Source: Planctomycetota bacterium
GTDB taxonomy: Bacteria; Planctomycetota; Planctomycetia; Planctomycetales; Planctomycetaceae
Direction of reading: 5' to 3'
Assembly (NCBI GenBank): GCA_023429275.1
Contig: JAEYWB010000892.1
Location: forward strand, 1-9,199
DNA length: 9,199 nucleotides
Shown: one piece after another, positions 1-5,216 of the stretch
Position numbering within the stretch: position 1 is the stretch's first letter
Layout of the letters: every line of letters begins with the position of its first letter
Program-made: the position numbers and the translations under genes
The notes under the pieces: model-generated
The model's input: the letters and a program-made list of their open reading frames with translations, nothing else
Database searches by the model: none
Told to the model about the DNA's origin: nothing

Positions 1-2
1 AC

Positions 3-47
3 GAATTCGAGACGTCGCTGAGGACGCGGATGCGGGAATTGAAGTAG
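3..47 (+). CDS. C-terminal end of an unidentified protein (5' part outside window)
   Basis: The first bases read as an open frame, EFETSLRTRMRELK followed by a TAG stop at 45-47. The charged, Leu/Arg/Glu-rich tail would suit the end of a helical or coiled-coil protein. The stop lies directly against the first unit of the 7-bp repeat element, the same position those elements take at other gene ends here, and this supports a true gene end. Only 14 codons are visible, so no function can be given. It converges on the - strand gene ending at 146. Confidence 0.45.
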   Translation, partial: EFETSLRTRMRELK

Positions 48-140
48 AGCTATCAGCTATCAGCTATCACCGGTCAGCCAGTAATCGTCGTTCGACTTCA
101 GTGTCAGTGCTGAAAGCTGACGGCTGACGGCTGAAAGCTT
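48..140. repeat. Inverted heptamer-repeat element, copy 1
   Basis: The left arm is three copies of AGCTATC plus a degenerate unit (48-75). The right arm (112-139) reads on the other strand as AGCTTTC, AGCCGTC, AGCCGTC, AGCTTTC. The two arms match at 19 of 28 positions as an inverted repeat and keep one 7-bp phase through the central unique segment. The element sits between the convergent stops at 47 and 146, so a folded transcript could end transcription in both directions. That role is inference. No protein is coded here. Confidence 0.75.
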
Positions 141-145
141 CTTCT

Positions 146-634
146 TCACACCACCGCAACCTGGCCGTCCGGAAACTGCCGCAAGCCCGGGCCCGATTCC
201 ATCGGGCTGGTCGCGTGGATCTGCAGGCGGATCGTCGTCCCCTTCTTTTCCCCTTCGAGAGTGACGAACGAGACCATCGATTCGTCTTCGAAGAAGTCGC
301 CGCACTCCGGCAGGGCGTTCCAGAGATAGGTGTGGACGGCGTCGAACTGGCCGAGCAGTCCCTTGAGGTCGAAGCGGAAGTTGATGGGAGCGCGGCGGCC
401 ATCCTCCGCCCCTCCCATCGTCTCGGTGGCGCCGAGGTACAGGGAGATCTCCCACTCCCGGCCGACCTGCACGCACTCGTACCCCGCGCGGGCCACACCC
501 CGGTATGGCTCGAAGAGCTGCGAGACTTCGTCGATGAGGGCGAGCAGCCAGTCGGGGATGGAGAGCCGGGCGGGGCGCCCCTCCTTCTCGAGCTGGCGAA
601 TCAGGTGCCGCACGGGGAGGTGGGATCTGGCCAA
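146..634 (-). CDS. Hypothetical protein, 162 aa, TTG start
   Basis: I do not recognise this family. The protein is soluble and mixed alpha/beta, with no signal peptide or membrane segment. An N-terminal basic helix (residues 8-22) precedes an amphipathic segment SIPDWLLALIDEVSQLF (25-41). Beta-rich stretches follow, including WEISLYLGAT (61-70), INFRFDL (84-90) and TTIRLQIHATSP (133-144), with an acidic patch CGDFFEDES at 111-119. The start is TTG at 632-634, chosen because GGAG lies 6 nt upstream and no ATG or GTG further upstream fits the frame. A GTG at codon 8 is the main alternative but lacks a ribosome-binding site. Third positions are GC-rich, as in the neighbouring real genes. The stop touches heptamer repeat copy 1. 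It has no partner gene on this strand in the window. Confidence 0.75.
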   Translation of the reverse strand: MARSHLPVRHLIRQLEKEGRPARLSIPDWLLALIDEVSQLFEPYRGVARAGYECVQVGREWEISLYLGATETMGGAEDGRRAPINFRFDLKGLLGQFDAVHTYLWNALPECGDFFEDESMVSFVTLEGEKKGTTIRLQIHATSPMESGPGLRQFPDGQVAVV

Positions 635-1125
635 AGGACACTCCGGATTCGAACGGTGTTCTGTTAACGCCGTCCGCTGGCGAGGGTCGCGGACCGGAGA
701 CTTCGAAGTCCCGTTCAGGCGACCGATCCACGCCGAGAGTTATCGGGATTTCTTGCGCGGGTTCGCATGCTTTTGTCCTCGACCGGCAGAGTGTGCCGGT
801 TGCGGTGCCCGATGGTGCGGTGGTACCACCCGTTCCGCGCGATCGGGCCGATGACGGACGAAAATCGCGATCGCGTCCCAGATTTTCCGAGCATCACGCG
901 GGTTCGTCATTTCGAACACATGTGATGGTATCCGTGGCACTTACAACACGTCTCCCTTTCGGGGGAAAACATCGAGCACCGCTGATCCGATCGTCGACGA
1001 GTCAAGACGGATCTCCCGGGCCGCAGCGGGGGCTTGCGATCGCCCAATCCGCATGGCCGCTCTGCCGGTTCTGCAGGCGCCCGGGACGGCAATCCCCGCC
1101 GAGCGCGCGAACGTCGCCACAACGC
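635..1125. other. Long intergenic region without a supported gene
   Basis: About 490 bp separate the - strand gene from the rpsD promoter. The open frames here are short, differ between strands, start without convincing ribosome-binding sites and have lower third-position GC than the real genes. I see a perfect 12-bp palindrome GGTGGTACCACC at 819-830 and CGCGATCGCG at 866-875, either of which could be a protein-binding site. No tRNA, terminator or clear repeat family is present. Confidence 0.5.
641..644 (-). promoter_or_regulatory. Ribosome-binding site deciding a TTG start
   Basis: On the - strand GGAG lies 6 nt before the TTG at 634. It is the best Shine-Dalgarno match near the 5' end of the 162-aa gene and is why the rare TTG start is preferred over the GTG seven codons downstream. 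Confidence 0.5.
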
Positions 1126-1154
1126 TTGACGATTCGCCCCGGACGCGTCATAAA
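1126..1154 (+). promoter_or_regulatory. Probable sigma-70-type promoter of rpsD
   Basis: TTGACG at 1126-1131 matches five of six bases of the -35 consensus. After a 17-bp spacer CATAAA lies at 1149-1154, matching four of six of the -10 consensus. A start near 1161 would give a leader of about 85 nt before the S4 ATG. The leader contains a possible hairpin at 1168-1199. Position and spacing fit; activity is inferred. Confidence 0.6.
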
Positions 1155-1246
1155 GCTCGATTCTTTCCCCCTCAGCCGGCTGCGGTCGTTTGAGGAGGGT
1201 GTCGGTGTTTCCCGAGTTTTGTTTCAGACTGTAAGGATCGTCAGGC

Positions 1247-1855
1247 ATGGGCCGTTACACAGGTCCCAAGGCACGCGTCAACCGCCGGCTTGGTTTTCAG
1301 GTCTTCGAAAACGCCGGTGCGATCCGTGCGCTCGAGCGGAAGAACTACCCGCCCGGGATGGCCCAGAAGAAGAAGAAGCAGTCGAACTACGGTCTCGCCC
1401 TCACTGAGAAGCAGAAGATCAAGTACTATTACGGAATCCGCGAAGCTCAGCTTCGTCGGTACTTCGACCACGCGAAGCGGATGAAGGGGAACACCGGAGA
1501 GTTCCTGCTCGTCCAGTGCGAGCGTCGTCTGGACAACGTCGTCCGCCGCGCCGGCTTCTGCAGCACCCGCCCGCAGGCCCGCCAGGGGGTTGCCCACGGC
1601 CACTTCCAGGTGAACGGCAAGACGGTCGACATCCCGTCGTTCCAGGTGAAGGCCGGTGACGTGATCACCATCCGGAACCGTCCGAACCTCCAGGCCCGTT
1701 ACGCCGAGCTCGCCGGTTCGTCCGGCTCGCAGGACGTGAACTGGATCCAGATGGACAAGGAAAACCTCCGCGCGGTCGTGACGACCCTGCCGACAATGCA
1801 GGACGTCAGCCTTCCGGTCGAGGTCGGTCAGGTCGTGGCGTTCATGTCGCGGTAA
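1247..1855 (+). CDS. rpsD: 30S ribosomal protein S4
   Basis: S4 is a primary 16S rRNA-binding protein that nucleates assembly of the small subunit body and contributes to decoding accuracy. The 202-aa length is normal. The N-terminus MGRYTGPKARVNRR and the block KGNTGEFLLVQCERRLDNVV (80-99) are family hallmarks. The S4 RNA-binding fold spans roughly residues 92-155, with ARQGVAHGHFQVNGKTVDIP inside it (111-130). The N-terminal domain lacks the cysteine cluster of zinc-binding S4, so this is the zinc-free (C-minus) form. The start is supported by AAGGA at 1233-1237, 9 nt upstream. The gene has its own promoter and a strong terminator. It is therefore monocistronic here and not in the usual rpsM-rpsK-rpsD-rpoA-rplQ order, although the next gene is an adenylate kinase relative. 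The 5' leader could carry S4 autoregulation (inference). Confidence 0.98.
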   Translation: MGRYTGPKARVNRRLGFQVFENAGAIRALERKNYPPGMAQKKKKQSNYGLALTEKQKIKYYYGIREAQLRRYFDHAKRMKGNTGEFLLVQCERRLDNVVRRAGFCSTRPQARQGVAHGHFQVNGKTVDIPSFQVKAGDVITIRNRPNLQARYAELAGSSGSQDVNWIQMDKENLRAVVTTLPTMQDVSLPVEVGQVVAFMSR

Positions 1856-1880
1856 CGACCTCCGAAATTCAGCAGCCATC

Positions 1881-1919
1881 AAAATCCACCCGGGCCGCCC
1901 GGGTGGATTTTTTCTTTTT
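1881..1919 (+). terminator. Rho-independent terminator after rpsD
   Basis: A perfect 14-bp stem, AAAATCCACCCGGG at 1881-1894 with its complement at 1898-1911, encloses a 3-nt loop CCG. Six T residues at 1908-1913 and a second T run to 1919 follow. It lies 26 bp after the rpsD stop, uncoupling rpsD from the next gene. The A run on the left side would also let it act weakly on the - strand. Confidence 0.95.
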
Positions 1920-2022
1920 CGGTTTCCGGTTTCTCGGTCTCCGCCGGGGGCCGACGATACGCCTGTCCGTCTCCCGCGGTATCCTCCGGGAATTCCTCTT
2001 CGAGTTCGACAGGACCATCCCC

Positions 2023-2649
2023 ATGGCCAAGCCTCCCTATCCCTACCCCGGCGCTCTCATCTTCGGCGTTCCGGGAGCTGGCAAGGGGACGCAGGGAGAG
2101 ATCCTCACGAAGATCCCCGGCTTCTTTCACCTCTCGACCGGGGTGATCTTCCGCAAGCTCGATCCGAAGTCCGAAGAGGGACGGGTCGTCCGTGAGTACA
2201 GCGCCCGGGGAGAGCTGGCGCCGGACGACGTCACGATCAAGATCTTCCTCAACTGGCTCGATGCGCAGCGGCTTGCCGACCGGTTCCGCCCCCGCGAGCA
2301 GCTGCTCCTGCTCGACGGGATCCCGCGAAACAAGAACCAGTGCGACATCCTGCGGAAGTACGTCGACGTGAAGCTCGTCGTGCACCTGATGTGTCACGAC
2401 GAGGAGGCGATGATCGACCGTATCCGTCGCCGCGCCGTCCTCGAGAACCGCCTCGACGACGCCAGCGAATCGGTCATCCGCCGGCGGTTCCAGGTGTACG
2501 AAGCGGAGACCCGCCCGGTCCTCGACTACTACCCGCCCGATATCGTGAAGAACGTCGAGTCGACCGGGATCCACGCGGAAGTCCTGCAGGAGTGCCTGAA
2601 GTACCTCGCGCCGGTCCTGCGGGAGAACTTCCCGCGGAAGGATATTTAG
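2023..2649 (+). CDS. adk: Adenylate kinase family nucleoside monophosphate kinase
   Basis: This enzyme family transfers phosphate between ATP and AMP in the cytoplasm and balances adenine nucleotides. The 208-aa product starts MAKPPYPYPG; AGGA at 2011-2014, 8 nt upstream, fixes the start although the frame is open further upstream. The P-loop is GVPGAGKGTQ (15-24). The NMP-binding motif is HLSTG (36-40) with Arg44, and DGIPRNKNQ (98-106) matches the DG[FI]PR..Q motif. The lid is short: RRRAVLENRLDD (135-146) runs directly into RRRFQVYEAETRPVLDYY (153-170), with no zinc-finger or long-lid insert, as in eukaryotic AK1/UMP-CMP-kinase-like enzymes. The usual Asp of STGD is Val41, so substrate preference could differ from classical Adk. 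It follows rpsD but is separated from it by a terminator. A TATCCT hexamer at 1980-1985 might be a -10 element, without a clear -35. The gene symbol is by family. Confidence 0.9.
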   Translation: MAKPPYPYPGALIFGVPGAGKGTQGEILTKIPGFFHLSTGVIFRKLDPKSEEGRVVREYSARGELAPDDVTIKIFLNWLDAQRLADRFRPREQLLLLDGIPRNKNQCDILRKYVDVKLVVHLMCHDEEAMIDRIRRRAVLENRLDDASESVIRRRFQVYEAETRPVLDYYPPDIVKNVESTGIHAEVLQECLKYLAPVLRENFPRKDI

Positions 2650-2680
2650 CACGTCGAATCCGGTCGGCGCAGGTCGCTGC

Positions 2681-2698
2681 CTCATCCTTCGAGATGAG
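2681..2698 (+). repeat. Degenerate REP-like hairpin, pair 1 left
   Basis: CTCATC at 2681-2686 and GATGAG at 2693-2698 form a 6-bp stem, and the right half resembles the GATGAG tail of the better copies. It lies 31 bp after the adenylate kinase stop and is paired with the inverted copy at 2722-2754. Confidence 0.4.
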
Positions 2699-2721
2699 TG
2701 AACGACTGTGGGTCTTCCTGA

Positions 2722-2754
2722 CGCTCGCCCATCTCGCGGAGCGGGAGGGCGACT
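2722..2754 (-). repeat. Degenerate REP-like hairpin, pair 1 right
   Basis: The core CATCTCGC-GGA-GCGGGAGG is the inverted form of the family, pairing at 6 of 8 stem positions. GTCG replaces the GTAG foot on the - strand. It ends exactly where the gene remnant at 2757 begins. Confidence 0.55.
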
Positions 2755-2756
2755 GA

Positions 2757-3032
2757 TGCGCCGTTCCTCTTGACGGTTCGTCGTACCGGGTCGAGACCTC
2801 CGGCAAGGTCCGGATCCTGACGTTCTTCAACCGCGAGGTGACGGCGGGACCTGACAAGGGGCGGGAGCAGAAAGAACCGCAGTCGTTCCTTTACCGGGTC
2901 CGCGGCGACCAGTTCATCGAGAGCTGGGGGCTGCTCGAGAACGACCCGAGTCGGCCCCTCATGATTCTCTGGAAGCGTCCCGACGATCGAGCTCCGGGCA
3001 AGGAAGCCGCAGCTCTCCTCCCGCCAAAGTAG
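2757..3032 (+). pseudogene. 3' remnant of an unidentified gene
   Basis: From the TGA at 2754-2756 to TAG at 3030-3032 one frame shows strongly GC-rich third positions and protein-like sequence: DGSSYRVETSGKVRILTF, then REQKEPQSFLYRVRGDQF, then SWGLLENDPSRPLMILWKR and a low-complexity tail ending LLPPK. No ATG, GTG or TTG occurs before a GTG at 2838, which has no ribosome-binding site and lies inside the conserved-looking part. The simplest reading is a gene whose 5' end was lost. The break falls at the edge of a REP-like hairpin, and the remnant's stop is itself the TAG of the next REP copy. The beta-rich pattern with YRV and FLYRV strands resembles small secreted lipocalin-like proteins, but I cannot name a family. 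An intact short protein starting at 2838 is the alternative. Confidence 0.55.
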
Positions 3033-3056
3033 CCATCTTGCTCCGCAAGATGAGCG
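3028..3056 (+). repeat. REP-like hairpin, pair 2 left
   Basis: GTAG at 3029-3032 is followed by C, stem CATCTTGC, loop TCC, stem GCAAGATG and AGCG. The 8-bp stem is perfect. The 32 bases 3026-3057 are identical to 3664-3695. TAG at 3030-3032 is the stop codon of the preceding remnant. Confidence 0.85.
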
Positions 3057-3118
3057 AGCCACCATCGACGCCTGATCGCGGCCCAGCCTTGCCACCAGAT
3101 GACCGTCCGCCGCGCACG

Positions 3119-3147
3119 CGCTCATCCCGCGGAGCGACATGGCGATT
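3119..3147 (-). repeat. REP-like hairpin, pair 2 right
   Basis: On the - strand the core is CATGTCGC, loop TCC, GCGGGATG, AGCG, pairing at 7 of 8 stem positions if one G-U pair is allowed. The foot is AATC instead of GTAG. It is inverted relative to the copy at 3028, with 62 bp between them. Confidence 0.65.
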
Positions 3148-3265
3148 CTCGAGTTCTCGTCTCACTTTGTGAAAACCGCGTCGACCGCCCCCTGTTGATG
3201 TGGTCCAACCACGTTCTCCCGGCGTTCGACTGGTCAACGCGAGACCACCGGACCACGAGGCAGCG

Positions 3266-3631
3266 ATGGCAGCCATCTTCAATCTCTCCCAGCATTTCCG
3301 CATGGCCGAGGCCAGGACGCAGGCAATGAACGCCAAGAGCGAGGCGGAATCGGCCCGCCGGGACGTCGACGACCTGCATCGCCAGGTCGATACGCTCACC
3401 CTGACCTGCCAGGCCCTGTTCGAGACTCTCCGGGACCACTTCGGCCTGCCGGAAGAGATGCTCCTCGCCAAGCTGGAGGAGATCGATCTCCGTGACGGCG
3501 TCGCCGACGGCAAGATTACCCGTCAGCCGGTCAATTGCCCCAACTGCGGCCGGCGATCGAGCTCCAGGCGGCGGAACTGCCTCTACTGCGGCGAACGAAT
3601 GAAGTTCCCGCTCGCTTCGGGAGACGAGTGA
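3266..3631 (+). CDS. Small coiled-coil/zinc-ribbon protein, unknown function
   Basis: The 121-aa product begins MAAIFNLSQHFRMAEAR. GAGG at 3257-3260 is 5 nt before the ATG at 3266, which decides the start although the frame is open from 3200. Residues 11-75 are charged and helical with heptad-like spacing (EARTQAMNAKSEAESARRDVDDLHRQVD) and probably form a coiled coil. The C-terminus is a zinc ribbon with CPNCG at 91-95 and CLYCG at 105-109. No membrane segment or signal peptide is visible. Cys4 ribbons of this kind usually serve in structure or in protein or nucleic-acid contacts; no enzyme motif is present. It stands alone between two pairs of REP-like hairpins. A second small zinc-ribbon protein lies at 6733-7089. 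I cannot name a family. Confidence 0.85.
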   Translation: MAAIFNLSQHFRMAEARTQAMNAKSEAESARRDVDDLHRQVDTLTLTCQALFETLRDHFGLPEEMLLAKLEEIDLRDGVADGKITRQPVNCPNCGRRSSSRRRNCLYCGERMKFPLASGDE

Positions 3632-3665
3632 TCGTTGCAAAAGGAAGCAATCCAGCGGGTTCGAA

Positions 3666-3694
3666 AGTAGCCATCTTGCTCCGCAAGATGAGCG
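3666..3694 (+). repeat. REP-like hairpin, pair 3 left
   Basis: GTAG at 3667-3670, stem CATCTTGC, loop TCC, stem GCAAGATG and AGCG, identical to the copy at 3028. Its TAG lies in frame, 13 codons after the TGA of the zinc-ribbon gene ending at 3631. Confidence 0.85.
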
Positions 3695-3801
3695 ATGCGC
3701 ACGGGCCGGGCCGCACAAACCCCGTGCTCGCTACGTTGCTCGCCACAAGCGATTTATCTGGGCAGTCGCCGCCGATACGGACTGAGGCCACGGATCTGCT
3801 T

Positions 3802-3830
3802 CGCTCATCTCGCGGAGCGAGATGGCTACT
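3802..3830 (-). repeat. REP-like hairpin, pair 3 right
   Basis: On the - strand GTAG is followed by C, CATCTCGC, loop TCC, GCGAGATG and AGCG, a perfect 8-bp stem. Compared with the copies at 3028 and 3666, a T-A pair has become C-G on both sides, a compensatory change. It overlaps the stop of the DAC-domain gene, where the sequence reads GTT TAG TAG CC. Confidence 0.85.
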
Positions 3831-5115
3831 AAACGTCCAGAAAGCTCGACGACACCTGGTCCCAGCAGTGGACCATGCCGTCTTTCGTCGAGGCGAAGCG
3901 GATGTTGCCATCCTGGGAGATGACGACCGCGAGCGCACTCGGGAACTTCTGACAGAACCGGAATGCTGACCGGTGACGCGTCCCGACTCCGTCCGTTCGC
4001 GCGGGGCGGGAGTTCGCACCCTCCGCATCCTGGCAGATGCGGATCGTCTCGACTTCGGCCAGCGAACCGGAGATCTCGGCCCCGAAGCCGAGGATCTCGA
4101 ACCGCTTGGTCATCAGCACCGCCCCGTCGACACCGGCCAGGTTGGCGACGAGGTGGGCGACCTCGAAGATCGCTTCGTCGAGCTGCGCGATCATGGCGTC
4201 GTTCGTCTGGAGAAACTGTTCCCAGATCTCCTGCTCGGTTCCGCCCGTCGCGATCGCCTGCAGCCGGTGGACGATCCGGAAGACGAGGGTCCGGAACCGC
4301 CGCCGCGGCTCCTCGTCGAGGAACCGGTACTTCACCTGCAGGAACGTGTTGGCGGCGAGGAGCTGCCGGCCGATCTCGAGCTCGACCATCAGCAGCGTGC
4401 CGCCGTGCCGCTCGGCGCGGATCAGGCTGACGATCCGCCGGACGACGTGCTGGGCGAGCAGGGCCGTCAGCCGCTCGATGATGTTCGGATCGGTGTTCGC
4501 GCTCATCCCGTACTGCGACACGTACTCCTGCCGGAGCTGTCGCCGCGCCTCGGCGAAGAGAGCGGGAAGCCAGGTCGAGTCGAAGACGTCGAGGTCGGGC
4601 CGGAAGATGCTCCCGTTGTTGAGCATCGCCAGCGAGGTGTTCCCCTGGCAGACGGTGAGCTGTCCCGGCCCCTTCACGCAGACCACGAGCGCCGGAGGCA
4701 TCGGCGTCGGCGTCATCCGGCCGCCATGCGCCGCCTGCAGCCACCGGGGTCCGGACTGAACCAGTCCCCAGATCCCCATCTGGCCGCGACTCCAGTGCGC
4801 GCCGATGAGCGACCGGTGAAAATCGGCCGCGGGGGCGAGCCGGCGGAGTTCATGCTCATCGAACCCGCGCGACGGCGAGAAGAGGAGCCGATGGAGCCCC
4901 GTCGGCGGGCTGTCTTCCGGAGAGAGGAGCTGCGGCGGGCAGGCGAGGACGCGGAAGACGAGATTCCGCTGCTCCTCGAAGAGCAGGCTCGTCTGGTAGC
5001 AGGTCGACAGAATCCCCTCGAGGATCTCGGCCGGCGGCAACAGATCCCACCCGGCGGCGGTGTCCCACTGCTCGGCGACGAATGAGGCGAGATCGCGAGG
5101 GTAAAAGTGAGGCAT
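3829..5115 (-). CDS. Protein with C-terminal diadenylate cyclase (DisA_N-like) domain and long N-terminal region
   Basis: The 428-aa protein ends in a DAC/DisA_N-like domain (about 300-428). Enzymes with this domain condense two ATP into the second messenger c-di-AMP. GVDGAVLM (328-335) holds the DGA motif and GVGTRHRSAF (376-385) holds the RHR motif. The strand ALAVVISQDGNIRFAS (394-409) corresponds to the usual VVSEE.G.I segment but has Gln-Asp in place of the acidic pair and is one residue shorter. The two motifs lie about 50 residues apart, further than in classical DisA. Residues 1-300 are unlike DisA or CdaA: no membrane helices, a helical start, GPGQLTVCQGN (149-159) and RHGGTLLMVELEIG (236-249). 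I associate this with the predicted sensor region called DACNV, from memory only. The ATG at 5115 has a weak upstream GGA. It lies 101 bp after the aminotransferase on the same strand. Whether it is a cyclase or only binds nucleotide cannot be settled here. Confidence 0.88.
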   Translation of the reverse strand: MPHFYPRDLASFVAEQWDTAAGWDLLPPAEILEGILSTCYQTSLLFEEQRNLVFRVLACPPQLLSPEDSPPTGLHRLLFSPSRGFDEHELRRLAPAADFHRSLIGAHWSRGQMGIWGLVQSGPRWLQAAHGGRMTPTPMPPALVVCVKGPGQLTVCQGNTSLAMLNNGSIFRPDLDVFDSTWLPALFAEARRQLRQEYVSQYGMSANTDPNIIERLTALLAQHVVRRIVSLIRAERHGGTLLMVELEIGRQLLAANTFLQVKYRFLDEEPRRRFRTLVFRIVHRLQAIATGGTEQEIWEQFLQTNDAMIAQLDEAIFEVAHLVANLAGVDGAVLMTKRFEILGFGAEISGSLAEVETIRICQDAEGANSRPARTDGVGTRHRSAFRFCQKFPSALAVVISQDGNIRFASTKDGMVHCWDQVSSSFLDV

Positions 5116-5127
5116 GACTCGTCCGTG

Positions 5128-5211
5128 AGTGGGTCGTGGGTCGTTGGCAGTGGGCAGGAAGAAGAAGGAAGCCCGTCTGGCTACCCACTACCAACGACCC
5201 ACTGCCCACTT
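5128..5211. repeat. Inverted heptamer-repeat element, copy 2
   Basis: The left arm (5128-5157) reads AGTGGGT, CGTGGGT, CGTTGGC, AGTGGGC, AG. The right arm (5182-5211) read on the other strand is AGTGGGC, AGTGGGT, CGTTGGT, AGTGGGT, AG with one flanking base offset. The arms match at 26 of 30 positions and are separated by 24 bp. The element fills the gap between the aminotransferase stop (5217) and the DAC gene start (5115). In the - strand transcript it could fold into a long hairpin between the two genes. Confidence 0.8.
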
Positions 5212-5216
5212 TGTCC

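Noticed and set aside
605..700. GTTCGAATCC on the - strand (near 645-654) with GTTAAC nearby, resembling the T-loop and anticodon of tRNA-Asn
   Set aside because: The T-stem and anticodon stem do not pair, the conserved T before the anticodon is missing, and no acceptor stem or D-arm is found; the segment overlaps the start of the 162-aa gene.
740..940. 66-aa - strand frame with MTNPRDARKIWDAI, in the long intergenic region
   Set aside because: Third-position GC is lower than in real genes, the start is weak and the tail is Arg/His/Pro-rich. It cannot be excluded but is not supported.
935..955. TGGCAC resembling the -24 part of a sigma-54 promoter
   Set aside because: The required GC-containing -12 element (TTGC) is absent at the correct spacing.
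907..1248. 113-aa - strand frame
   Set aside because: It lies antisense to the rpsD promoter and leader, and shows no motif or ribosome-binding site.
793..1407. 204-aa + strand frame overlapping the rpsD promoter and 5' end
   Set aside because: It crosses the promoter and the first 160 bp of rpsD in another frame, and its sequence is low-complexity Arg/Pro/Ser.
3973..5085. 370-aa open frame on the + strand
   Set aside because: Shadow of the DAC-domain gene in a GC-rich genome, with no motifs and no ribosome-binding site.
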